A stretch of DNA of 6,145 nt from Deltaproteobacteria bacterium UBA2385. Lineage in GTDB: Bacteria > Myxococcota_A > UBA796 > UBA2385. The stretch is from NCBI GenBank assembly GCA_002343455.1, contig DDSR01000321.1, forward strand, positions 40,538 to 46,682, written 5' to 3'. Made by a program: the position numbers and the translations under genes. This document shows, one piece after another, positions 1 to 6,145 of this stretch (its first letter is position 1; each line of letters starts with the position of its first letter). The notes beneath the pieces are model-generated. The model searched no databases. It was not told the origin of the DNA and saw nothing but the letters and a program-made list of their open reading frames with translations.

Positions 1-72
1 GAGCCGAGCGAGCCGAGCGAGCCGAGCGAGCCGACCGAGCCGAGCGAGCCGACCGAGCCGAGCGAGCCGACC
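1..72 (+). repeat. 9-bp tandem repeat coding Glu-Pro-Ser/Thr, eight units
   Basis: Eight head-to-tail copies of GAGCCGAGC or GAGCCGACC fill the left edge and probably continue outside the window. The third residue runs S,S,S,T,S,T,S,T, so bases 19-72 are also three copies of an 18-bp EPSEPT unit. The units differ only at one base (AGC or ACC), and codon use is otherwise identical, which points to expansion by slippage or unequal crossover. In the protein this is an acidic, proline-rich, flexible linker of the kind that separates an N-terminal lipobox or signal peptide from a folded domain. A short degenerate tail, EPEPDG, follows at 73-90. Confidence 0.95.
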
Positions 73-948
73 GAGCCCGAGCCTGACGGGCTGGAGCTGA
101 GCCTGGTCGACGGCACCGTGCTGCGCGGCTCGCTGGTCGCGAGCTACGACCAGCGGATCTGGTGGGCCTCGGCCGAGGTCGAGACCCTGGCGCTCTTCGA
201 CCCCGCGGGCTGGGCGAGCTGGCCCGAGGACCGCAGCCTGCGTTTCGTTCACTCCACCGACATCGCCCGCAGCACGCCCGTCCACCTGGACGGCGCGGCC
301 ACCTGGGAGGAGACCCTGCGCGGCCTCTCCCTGGGGGTCGGGTCCATGCCGCTGGAGGGACCGGCCCTGGTCATCCGGGGCCAGGACGGCTACCACCTCG
401 AAGAGGACGGCTACGGCGACTTCGCCTGGGATCTCGTCCGGACCGACAGCCTTGGACGTCGCTTCTCGGGCACCGGCGCCCAGAACGAGGACTACCTGGT
501 CTGGGGCCAGGAGGTCCGCCTGCCCTCCGCCGGCGTCGTCGTCGAGGTCGTCCGCGACGCGCCCGACAACCGACCCGGCGCCTACCCCGAGGGGGCCGTC
601 AACAACATGGTCGGCGTCTGGCTGGGCGGGCAGGTCTACCTCTACCTGCTGCACTTCCAGCAAGGCAGCATCCCCTCGGGCATCGCCCCCGGCGTCGGCC
701 TGGAGGCGGGGACCGTCCTGGGGCGGGTCGGCAACAGCGGGGTCAGCCTGGAGCCGCACCTGCACATGACCGCCCTCTACTACGATGTGGCGCCGGTCGG
801 CTCGGGGGAGGTCCGGACCTGGAGCGTGCCGATCGAGTGGCGTGGCCTCTGGATCGCCGGCGCGGCCGACGAGGCGGGCAGCTGGACGGAGTGGGCGGTG
901 CCCGAGACCGGGGTCTGGATCGACGACGAGGAGATCGTGGCCGAGTGA
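1..948 (+). CDS. M23 (LytM-like) peptidase-domain protein with EPS/EPT repeat linker, 5'-truncated
   Basis: Frame 1 is open from the first base to the TGA at 946-948 (315 residues), so the true start lies before the window; the GTG at 118 is internal. Residues 1-24 are E-P-S/E-P-T repeats, a linker typical of secreted or lipid-anchored proteins. Residues about 30-130 are beta-rich and I do not recognise them, apart from a DGTVLRG-type strand pair. Residues about 138-260 match an M23 subfamily: FAWDLV (141-146), NEDYLVWGQEV (162-172), a GVVVEV strand followed by DNRPG, LLHF (216-219), GSI, GRVGNSG and PHLHM (252-256). M23 enzymes are zinc endopeptidases that cut peptidoglycan cross-links; inactive relatives serve as scaffolds or amidase activators. 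His218 and the His253-Leu-His255 pair are kept, but the first ligand of the HxxxD motif reads Asp140-F-A-W-Asp144, so activity is uncertain. The gene converges on the ATPase gene. Signal peptide and promoter are not visible. Confidence 0.85.
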   Translation, partial: EPSEPSEPSEPTEPSEPTEPSEPTEPEPDGLELSLVDGTVLRGSLVASYDQRIWWASAEVETLALFDPAGWASWPEDRSLRFVHSTDIARSTPVHLDGAATWEETLRGLSLGVGSMPLEGPALVIRGQDGYHLEEDGYGDFAWDLVRTDSLGRRFSGTGAQNEDYLVWGQEVRLPSAGVVVEVVRDAPDNRPGAYPEGAVNNMVGVWLGGQVYLYLLHFQQGSIPSGIAPGVGLEAGTVLGRVGNSGVSLEPHLHMTALYYDVAPVGSGEVRTWSVPIEWRGLWIAGAADEAGSWTEWAVPETGVWIDDEEIVAE

Positions 949-958
949 CGCGCCTCCA

Positions 959-971
959 GCTGCCCTGCAGC
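959..971. terminator. weak hairpin at the convergent gene junction
   Basis: The 25 bases between the two convergent stop codons contain GCTGC-CCT-GCAGC, a 5-bp stem with a 3-base loop, which reads as a hairpin on either strand. There is no T tract on either side, so it does not meet the criteria for a strong intrinsic terminator. Its only support is its position between converging genes. It may be chance in GC-rich DNA, with termination depending on Rho. Confidence 0.2.
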
Positions 972-973
972 GA

Positions 974-2791
974 TCAGAAGAGCGCCAGGTCGTCCGTTAC
1001 GGCCATCACCTCTTCGAAGGTGGTCTCCCCGCGGGCGATCTTCATGATCCCGTAGTCGCGCAGGGTCAGCATGCCGTCGTTGAGGGCCTCGCGCTTGAGC
1101 TCCTGCTGCGGGGCCTTCTCGTTGATCAGGCGGGCGATGCGGGGGGTCACCTGGAGCAGCTCGAAGAGGCCGGTCCGCCCCCGGAAGCCGGTGTAGCGGC
1201 ACTTGATGCAGCCCTCGCCGCGCTTGACCTTCAGGCGGCGACCGCGGGCGCCCTTGATGTGCAGGGCGTAGGCCTGCTCTTCGGTGAGGATGTCGTCAAC
1301 GGCGCAGTGGGGGCAGACCTTGCGGACCAGCCGCTGGGCCAGGACCCCGCTGAGCACGCCTGAGAGCAGGAAGGGCAGCACCTCCAGATCCAGCAGCCGG
1401 CCGACCGCTCCGGCCGCCTCGCCGGTGTGCAGCGTCGAGAGCACCATATGCCCGGTCAGGGCCGCCTGGACGGCGTTCTCGGCCGTCTCGCCGTCGCGGA
1501 TCTCGCCGACCATGACCACGTCGGGGTCCTGCCGCAGCACGTTCTTCAGGGCGCTGCCGAAGGTCACCCCGATCTTCGGCTGCATCGGGATCTGGTTGAA
1601 GGCCTCGTGCACCATCTCGATCGGGTCTTCGAGGGTGACGATGTTGATCCGCGGGTTGTGCAGGTAGTGCAGCGAGCTGTACAGCGTCGTCGTCTTGCCG
1701 CTGCCGGTGGGCCCCACCACCAGGGCCATGCCCGCGCTGGCGGCCAGCATGTTGCGCCACAGCGCCATCTCGCGCGGGAACAGCCCCAGCTTCTCGATGT
1801 CCTGGATGAGCACCCCGGGATCGAAGATGCGCAGCACCACCTTCTCGCCGAAGGCGGTCGGCACGGTGCTGACCCGCAGCTCCACCTCGTACTGCTTGAA
1901 GGTCGTCTTGAAGCGGCCGTCCTGGGGGCGGCGGCGCTCGGCGATGTCCAGCCGCGACAGCATCTTCACCCGGCTGACCATCGCCGGGTGCACCGCCTTG
2001 GGCAGCCGGTGGACTGTGTGCAGCACGCCGTCGATGCGCATGCGCACCCAGCCCTCGTCGCGCTTGGGCTCGAGGTGGATGTCGCTGGCCCGCTGCTCGA
2101 AGGCGTAGTTGAGCAGGTACCAGACCGCCCGCACGATCGGCTGGTCGGTGGCCTCCAGCTCGGCGGCGCCGTCGGCGGCGTAGAGCTGCTCCAGGTTGGA
2201 GAGGTCGGGAAGGTCGCTGCGGAACTCGGCCTCGGCCTTGCGCATCGAGCGCCGGAAGCCGTGGAACTCGACGATCACCTGCAGGATGCGGGCCTTCTCG
2301 GCCAGGACCGGGTGGATCGTCTTGTTCTTGAAGCGGGCGAGGTCCCGCAGCAGGGCCGTGTCCCAGGGGTCGGCCACCGCCACCGTCAGGCTGCGGGCGT
2401 CCTCGTCCACGGCGATGACGAGGTGCCGCTCGGCGAAGGGGCCGCCGAAGGCCTCGGTCACCAGCTTGTAGTCGAGCTTCAGCGGGTCGAGGTGGACGAA
2501 GGGCAGCTGCAGGGAGTCGGCCAGCGCCCGGGTGATCAGCTCCTCGTCGACGACCTCCTCGGGGTTGTCCAGCCGGCGAAAGCGGAAGCTGGCCACCAGC
2601 TCGCCCTCGGTCACCCGGTAGTCCACCCGGCCCCGGCCCAGCAGGCGGCGCATCTCCGCCCGCTTGTCCAGCAGGATGTGGCGGGCCTGCTCGCGCCCAC
2701 GGTTGAGCACGTCGCCCTTCTGGCCGGCGTGGAGGTAGCCGCGGCTGACCAGCAAGTCCAGCAGCTCGTTGAGTCTCTCGGGGCGAATCAC
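974..2791 (-). CDS. GspE/PulE/PilB-family type II secretion or type IV pilus assembly ATPase
   Basis: A complete 605-residue cytoplasmic AAA-like ATPase that would power pilus or pseudopilus assembly at the inner membrane. Residues 1-80 are a charged helical extension. Residues about 83-177 resemble the GspE/MshE N-terminal domain. The ATPase part has ASDIHLEP (235-242), RIDG (252-255), ERRRPQDGR (285-293), Walker A GPTGSGKT (360-367, Lys366), the Asp box TLEDPIE (386-392), the Walker B region ending GEIRD (429-433, Glu430), and the His box TGHMVLSTLHT (446-456). A zinc module of GspE/PilB type follows: C493-x2-C496 and C528-x2-C531. No expected catalytic residue is missing. The GTG start is forced, because an in-frame TAA lies four codons upstream; it has no good Shine-Dalgarno sequence (a GAGGCGG lies about 20 bases away), so coupling to the upstream gene 43 bases away is possible. 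No gsp or pil genes adjoin it, so GspE and PilB cannot be told apart. Confidence 0.95.
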   Translation of the reverse strand: MIRPERLNELLDLLVSRGYLHAGQKGDVLNRGREQARHILLDKRAEMRRLLGRGRVDYRVTEGELVASFRFRRLDNPEEVVDEELITRALADSLQLPFVHLDPLKLDYKLVTEAFGGPFAERHLVIAVDEDARSLTVAVADPWDTALLRDLARFKNKTIHPVLAEKARILQVIVEFHGFRRSMRKAEAEFRSDLPDLSNLEQLYAADGAAELEATDQPIVRAVWYLLNYAFEQRASDIHLEPKRDEGWVRMRIDGVLHTVHRLPKAVHPAMVSRVKMLSRLDIAERRRPQDGRFKTTFKQYEVELRVSTVPTAFGEKVVLRIFDPGVLIQDIEKLGLFPREMALWRNMLAASAGMALVVGPTGSGKTTTLYSSLHYLHNPRINIVTLEDPIEMVHEAFNQIPMQPKIGVTFGSALKNVLRQDPDVVMVGEIRDGETAENAVQAALTGHMVLSTLHTGEAAGAVGRLLDLEVLPFLLSGVLSGVLAQRLVRKVCPHCAVDDILTEEQAYALHIKGARGRRLKVKRGEGCIKCRYTGFRGRTGLFELLQVTPRIARLINEKAPQQELKREALNDGMLTLRDYGIMKIARGETTFEEVMAVTDDLALF

Positions 2792-2834
2792 CGGCGCAGC
2801 TTAGCGCACCGCCGCCTCGCCTGGGGAGGGGGGC

Positions 2835-4427
2835 TCAGCGCTCCCAGGCGGCGCCGTCGTCGGCGCGCACCGTCGGCTCTCCGAGGACCGCCTCAACCGC
2901 CTCGACGTAGGGCTCCAGCACCACCAGCACCGCCACGCCCGGCAGGGCGACCTCCCCCGTCGGAGGGGGGGCTGATCGGGGCTGGGCCAGGCTGCCCAGC
3001 CAGCGGCCGGTCGGGGTCGAGGCCAGCCCGGGGGGCAGGCCCGGGTGGCGAGGATCGAGGAGCAGGCGGCGGCCATGCAGGCGCTGGTCGAAGAGCGGTC
3101 GCTGGAAGTGTACGCCGGGGCCCGCCGCCGGCACGACCAGCAGCGCCCCCGGCCTGAGCCCGCCCAGCTCGGTGACGATGTCGGCGGGCGCAGGGTCCGC
3201 CAGGGGCAAGGGCGCTCCTCCGGGAGCCAGGAGCACCAGGTCCACGGCCGCGGCCATCGACAGCCCGAGGAGGGCCCGTCGGCCGAGGCGCTCCCCCACG
3301 ACCCGGGCCCCACGGGAGGCCAGCACCGAGAGGGCGATCGCGCCGACCAGCAACAGCCGCCCGTGGTGGTTGAGCAGGGAGCCGCCCGGCAGCAGCGAGA
3401 AGATCGCCGCCACGGGGTTGTCCAGGCCCAGCGCGTTGCCGCCGAAGCCCAGCGGGTGCCCGCCGAAACGCAGCTCGGGGCCCAGGGCGGCGGCCGCCAG
3501 GAGCAGCAGGATCAGGGCCCAGATCCGCGCCCCGCGCGCCCCGAGGAGCGCAAGCCCCAGCAAGGTGAGGCCCAGGTACCCGGGGTGGACCCGGATCAGC
3601 GCCTCGCCCGCCTCCTGGGGGAGGGGAGCGACCAGGCTGAGCAGGTCGACCCCTCGCCAGGGGTTGAGCCGCCACAGGGGCTCGACGTCCGCGGCGCTCA
3701 GGCTCCCGCCGCGGTGTCCGAGGCCGCTGAGGCGGGCCGCGTGGGGCCAGGCCACCGGCAGCGCCAGCGCGGCGGCGATCAGCGCGGCCAGCGCGGTGGC
3801 CTTGACGGTGCGGCGGTCCTCCCACGCCGCGGCGAGGCCCAGCAGGCCCGCGACCAGCGCCGTCGCCCAGGCCAGTAGCAGGCCGGTCCCCGCCAGCAGG
3901 CCCAGCAGCAGCCCCGCCAGGGCCCCGTCTCTCAGGCGGGGGCTGCCCAGGCGGGAGAGGCCCAGGGCGGCGAGGCCCACGCCCATGTCCTCGCTCAAGC
4001 CCGAGCCGAGGCTGCCCATCAGCGAGGGAGCCAGCCCCAGCGCCAGCCCTCCGACCAGGGGCTCGCCCCCGGCCCGCTTCGCCAGGGCGGCCCCCCCCAG
4101 GAAGGCCAGCAGCACTGAGCCCAGGACCAGCAGGTTCCAAGCCGCCACCGGACCGATCAGGCGGCCGGTCGCTGCGGCGAAGGCCGTCGGGAGCGGGTCG
4201 ATCACCGGCCAGGGATCGGCCCCCAGGGCCAGGCCCGTCCCCGAGGGCCAGTCCGGCAGGGCCGCCGCGTGCCAGCCCTGGACCCAGAGGTGGCCCCAGA
4301 CCTCGCCCTGCGGCGAAGCCAGGATCGCGCCCGGCTGGGTGAGCAGCGGCCCACCCACCAGCAGCAGGCAGAGCAGAGCGCCCAATGGCAGGGTGCGGGC
4401 AGGAGAGAGGTCCACGCCGCGCAGCAT
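2835..4427 (-). CDS. multi-pass inner-membrane protein, GT-C glycosyltransferase/YfhO-like (function unproven)
   Basis: A 530-residue, Leu/Ala/Gly-rich integral membrane protein with roughly 10-12 hydrophobic segments. The clearest are at about 13-30, 96-116, 122-140, 168-200, 208-227, 282-297, 302-316, 357-371 and 384-401. An extracytoplasmic loop after the first segment carries GEVWGHLW (41-48) and DPWPVIDPLP (71-80), followed by an AAWNLL segment. This layout recalls bacterial GT-C-fold transferases that use polyprenyl-phosphate sugars, and large unannotated membrane proteins of myxobacteria. Other resembling parts are the PGYLGLTLLGLALLG segment (282-296), the HGRLLL helix start (355-360) and the soluble C-terminal part with LLVVPAAGPGVHFQRPLFDQ (429-448), where GT-C/YfhO-like proteins often have a similar strand-turn motif. 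The usual GT-C acidic pair is not certain: Glu42 and Asp71 are candidates. The ATG at 4425-4427 is the only start after an in-frame stop at 4464-4466; its Shine-Dalgarno sequence is weak. The C-terminal tail contains a Pro-rich turn over a C7 run without loss of frame. Confidence 0.8.
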   Translation of the reverse strand: MLRGVDLSPARTLPLGALLCLLLVGGPLLTQPGAILASPQGEVWGHLWVQGWHAAALPDWPSGTGLALGADPWPVIDPLPTAFAAATGRLIGPVAAWNLLVLGSVLLAFLGGAALAKRAGGEPLVGGLALGLAPSLMGSLGSGLSEDMGVGLAALGLSRLGSPRLRDGALAGLLLGLLAGTGLLLAWATALVAGLLGLAAAWEDRRTVKATALAALIAAALALPVAWPHAARLSGLGHRGGSLSAADVEPLWRLNPWRGVDLLSLVAPLPQEAGEALIRVHPGYLGLTLLGLALLGARGARIWALILLLLAAAALGPELRFGGHPLGFGGNALGLDNPVAAIFSLLPGGSLLNHHGRLLLVGAIALSVLASRGARVVGERLGRRALLGLSMAAAVDLVLLAPGGAPLPLADPAPADIVTELGGLRPGALLVVPAAGPGVHFQRPLFDQRLHGRRLLLDPRHPGLPPGLASTPTGRWLGSLAQPRSAPPPTGEVALPGVAVLVVLEPYVEAVEAVLGEPTVRADDGAAWER

Positions 4428-4492
4428 ATGCCCGCCGGCCCCATGCGCGCAGGCGCACCCGCGTTAGACCGGCGGCCTTCAAGGAGGCCCCC
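4428..4492. promoter_or_regulatory. divergent intergenic region between the membrane-protein gene and speA
   Basis: These 65 bases separate two divergent start codons, so transcripts in both directions must start here or inside the opposite gene. I find no convincing -35/-10 pair on either strand. On the minus strand TTGAAG and TCTAAC occur, but only 8 bases apart, too close for a sigma-70 promoter. The palindrome GCATATGC (4424-4431) overlaps the minus-strand start codon. No riboswitch or operator is recognisable. Confidence 0.5.
4481..4487 (+). promoter_or_regulatory. Shine-Dalgarno sequence of speA
   Basis: AAGGAGG matches the anti-Shine-Dalgarno core, with five C residues between it and the ATG at 4493-4495. 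This fixes the speA start and is much stronger than anything ahead of the two minus-strand genes. Part of it (AGG at 4485-4487) falls in the right arm of a possible hairpin, GGCCT (4474-4478) with AGGCC (4485-4489). Confidence 0.85.
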
Positions 4493-6145
4493 ATGCGCCG
4501 CTGGACGACCCGTGACAGTGCAGAGACCTACGGCATCGCCCACTGGGGCGCCGACTTCCTTCGCATCGACGACAACGGCAACCTCGTCCTGGCGCCCGAC
4601 GGGGCGGACGGCGACTGGGTCGACCTCAAGCAGCTGATCGAGGACCTGCAGCGGCGCGGGATCGCCCTGCCGATCCTGCTGCGCTTCACGGATCTGCTGC
4701 ACGCCCGGGTGCGCATCCTGGCGACCGCCTTCGAGAACGCCATCAAGGAGTACGACTACAAGGGTCGCTACCGCGGGGTCTACCCGGTCAAGGTCAACCA
4801 GCAGCGCGACGTGGTCGAGGACCTGATCACCCTGGGGCGCCGCTGGCACCTCGGGCTGGAGGCCGGCAGCAAGCCCGAGCTGCTGATCGTCATGGCCCTC
4901 CTCAACGACCCCGAGGCCCGCATCATCTGCAACGGCTACAAGGACGTCGAGTACATCGAGACCGCCCTGATGGCCGGCCAGCTCGGCCGGGACGTCACCA
5001 TCGTGGTTGAGAAGGGCAGCGAGATCTCCCTCATCGTCGAGGTCGCCCGGCGCATGGGCGTCAAGCCGAACATCGGCATCCGCGCCAAGCTCTCCAGCCG
5101 GGGGGCCGGCCGCTGGGAGGAGTCCAGCGGCGATCGGGCCAAGTTCGGCCTCACCGTCGGCCAGATGGTGGACGCCGTCGAGCAGCTCCGCGCCGAGGGC
5201 ATGCTGGACTGCCTCCGCCTGCTTCACTTCCACATCGGCAGCCAGGTCAGCGCCATCCGCTCCTTCAAGGACGCCCTGCGCGAGGCCAGCCGCCTCTACG
5301 TCGAGCTCGTCAAGCTCGGGGCGCCCATGGGCGTGCTGGACTGCGGCGGCGGCCTGGGTATCGACTACGACGGCAGCCACACCAACTTCGCCAGCTCCGT
5401 CAACTACAGCGTCCAGGACTACGCCATGGACGTCATCGCCGCCATCACGGCGGTCTGCGACGAGCAGGGCGTCGCCCACCCCGACATCGTCACCGAGTCC
5501 GGCCGCGCCCTGGTGGCCCACCACGCCGTGCTGGTCGTCAACGTGCTCGGCGTCATCGAGACCGCCAGCCGCGAGGGCGAGGTCGTGGCCCTCAACGAGG
5601 CCGACCCGCCCATCCTCCACGAGCTCTCCGACTCCGCCGAGCGCATCAACCGCAAGAACTACCAGGCCGTCTGGCACGACGCGATCGAAGCTCGCGAAGA
5701 GATCCTCACCATGTTCAACCTCGGCCTGGTGGACCTGCCCACCCGCGCCCGGGCCGAGAAGCTCTTCTGGAACGTCTGCACCCGGGTCGAGCGCATCGCC
5801 CGGCAGCTCAGCTACGTGCCCGACGAGATGGAAGACCTCAGCCGGACCCTGTCGGACACCTACTTCTGCAACTTCTCCGTCTTCCAGTCGGCCCCCGACT
5901 CCTGGGCCGTCGACCAGCTCTTCCCGATCGTGCCGATCCATCGCCTGGACGAGCGCCCCTCCCGGCGGGCCATCCTGGCCGACATCACCTGCGACAGCGA
6001 CGGCAAGGTCGACAAGTTCATCGACCTGCACGACGTCAAGGACGGCCTCGAGCTGCACGAGCTCGACGGCAAGCCCTACTACCTGGGCTTCTTCCTGATG
6101 GGCGCCTACCAGGAGATCCTCGGCGACCTGCACAACCTCTTCGGC
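4493..6145 (+). CDS. speA: biosynthetic arginine decarboxylase SpeA, 3'-truncated by the window end
   Basis: A PLP-dependent fold III decarboxylase that converts arginine to agmatine and CO2, the first step of agmatine-route polyamine synthesis. The window shows 551 codons with no stop; family members are about 630-660 residues, so roughly 80-110 are missing. The N-terminus (YGIAHWGADF, 13-22) aligns with the start of the conserved region; the longer leader of E. coli SpeA is absent. Key sites are YPVKVNQ (97-103) with the PLP lysine Lys100, LGLEAGSKPE, CNGYKD, LLHFHIGSQ (243-251), the glycine-rich phosphate loop GGGLGIDY (285-292), ESGRA (335-339), NFSVFQSAPDSWAVDQLFP, and DITCDSDG (497-504), whose Cys500 and Asp501 match the substrate-site residues of the C-terminal domain. 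The sequence ends in GAYQEILGDLHNLFG, a signature of this family. A strong AAGGAGG precedes the ATG. It is divergent from the membrane-protein gene, and no other polyamine gene is visible. A diaminopimelate or ornithine decarboxylase is excluded by the length and these motifs. Confidence 0.97.
   Translation, partial: MRRWTTRDSAETYGIAHWGADFLRIDDNGNLVLAPDGADGDWVDLKQLIEDLQRRGIALPILLRFTDLLHARVRILATAFENAIKEYDYKGRYRGVYPVKVNQQRDVVEDLITLGRRWHLGLEAGSKPELLIVMALLNDPEARIICNGYKDVEYIETALMAGQLGRDVTIVVEKGSEISLIVEVARRMGVKPNIGIRAKLSSRGAGRWEESSGDRAKFGLTVGQMVDAVEQLRAEGMLDCLRLLHFHIGSQVSAIRSFKDALREASRLYVELVKLGAPMGVLDCGGGLGIDYDGSHTNFASSVNYSVQDYAMDVIAAITAVCDEQGVAHPDIVTESGRALVAHHAVLVVNVLGVIETASREGEVVALNEADPPILHELSDSAERINRKNYQAVWHDAIEAREEILTMFNLGLVDLPTRARAEKLFWNVCTRVERIARQLSYVPDEMEDLSRTLSDTYFCNFSVFQSAPDSWAVDQLFPIVPIHRLDERPSRRAILADITCDSDGKVDKFIDLHDVKDGLELHELDGKPYYLGFFLMGAYQEILGDLHNLFG

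Noticed and set aside
1..72. Direct repeats considered as a CRISPR array or iteron origin
   Set aside because: The units are 9 bp, have no spacers and are in frame with a protein-coding region, so they are a coding tandem repeat.
118..120. GTG at 118 as the start of the M23 gene
   Set aside because: The frame is open from base 1 and the repeat upstream is in frame with it, coding a plausible linker. There is no Shine-Dalgarno sequence ahead of the GTG.
162..1055. 297-residue open frame overlapping the M23 gene
   Set aside because: Arg/Gly/Pro-rich shadow with no motif. The frame 1 reading has the M23 signatures and runs through the in-frame repeat.
2954..2971. C5 and G7 runs that could form a hairpin or a frameshift site near the 3' end of the membrane gene
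   Set aside because: On the coding strand this reads as Ser-Ala-Pro-Pro-Pro-Thr-Gly-Glu, a plausible turn, and the downstream tail is coherent in the same frame up to its stop. It is most likely ordinary coding sequence in GC-rich DNA.
1427..3157. 576-residue open frame on the plus strand, antisense to the ATPase gene
   Set aside because: The product is rich in His, Gln, Arg, Leu and Val with no recognisable fold and is the exact shadow of the well-supported ATPase gene. Its end is an Arg/Pro-rich run over the membrane gene.
2893..4494. 533-residue open frame on the minus strand over the membrane-protein gene
   Set aside because: It shares the strand but is out of frame with 2835-4427, and its product is an Arg/Gly/Pro/Ala-rich shadow. 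The chosen frame gives clean membrane segments and a folded tail.
4202..6133. 643-residue open frame on the minus strand, antisense to speA
   Set aside because: It lies opposite the speA coding sequence, whose motifs are certain. The translation is a low-complexity D/V/L/A/G mixture with no domain. Long antisense frames are expected where third codon positions are almost all G or C.

Overview
The window is very GC-rich (by eye around 70%), with strong G/C preference at third codon positions and long open reading frames on both strands. It holds four protein genes packed with little intergenic space. The style fits a high-GC Gram-negative bacterium. Myxococcota or a related former deltaproteobacterial lineage is my best guess, based on the E-P-S/E-P-T repeat linker of a probable secreted protein, a GspE/PilB-type ATPase, a GT-C-like membrane protein and a SpeA-type arginine decarboxylase. 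That placement is inference; no rRNA or other taxonomic marker is present.

Layout: (1) 1-948, plus strand: the 3' part of a gene that begins before the window. It encodes an M23/LytM-like (Peptidase_M23 fold) domain behind a Glu-Pro-Ser/Thr tandem repeat linker. (2) 949-973: a 25-base convergent junction with only a weak hairpin. (3) 974-2791, minus strand: a complete GspE/PulE/PilB-family secretion or pilus assembly ATPase with all core motifs and a tetracysteine zinc module. (4) 2835-4427, minus strand: a complete multi-pass inner-membrane protein resembling GT-C-type glycosyltransferase/YfhO-like proteins. It lies 43 bases upstream of the ATPase gene in the same direction, so the two may share a transcript. 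(5) 4428-4492: a 65-base divergent intergenic region. (6) 4493-6145, plus strand: speA, biosynthetic arginine decarboxylase, with an ideal Shine-Dalgarno sequence. It is cut off by the right edge of the window.

The four genes do not form one obvious pathway. The ATPase and the membrane protein could be an operon acting at the cell envelope, and the M23 protein is also an envelope protein. speA is metabolic (arginine to agmatine, for polyamine synthesis) and is a divergent neighbour. I see no tRNA, rRNA, CRISPR, insertion sequence or phage gene. This looks like ordinary chromosomal sequence. The points most worth a second look are the apparent loss of the first zinc-ligand histidine in the M23 domain, the alternating EPS/EPT repeat, and a possible hairpin over the speA ribosome binding site.
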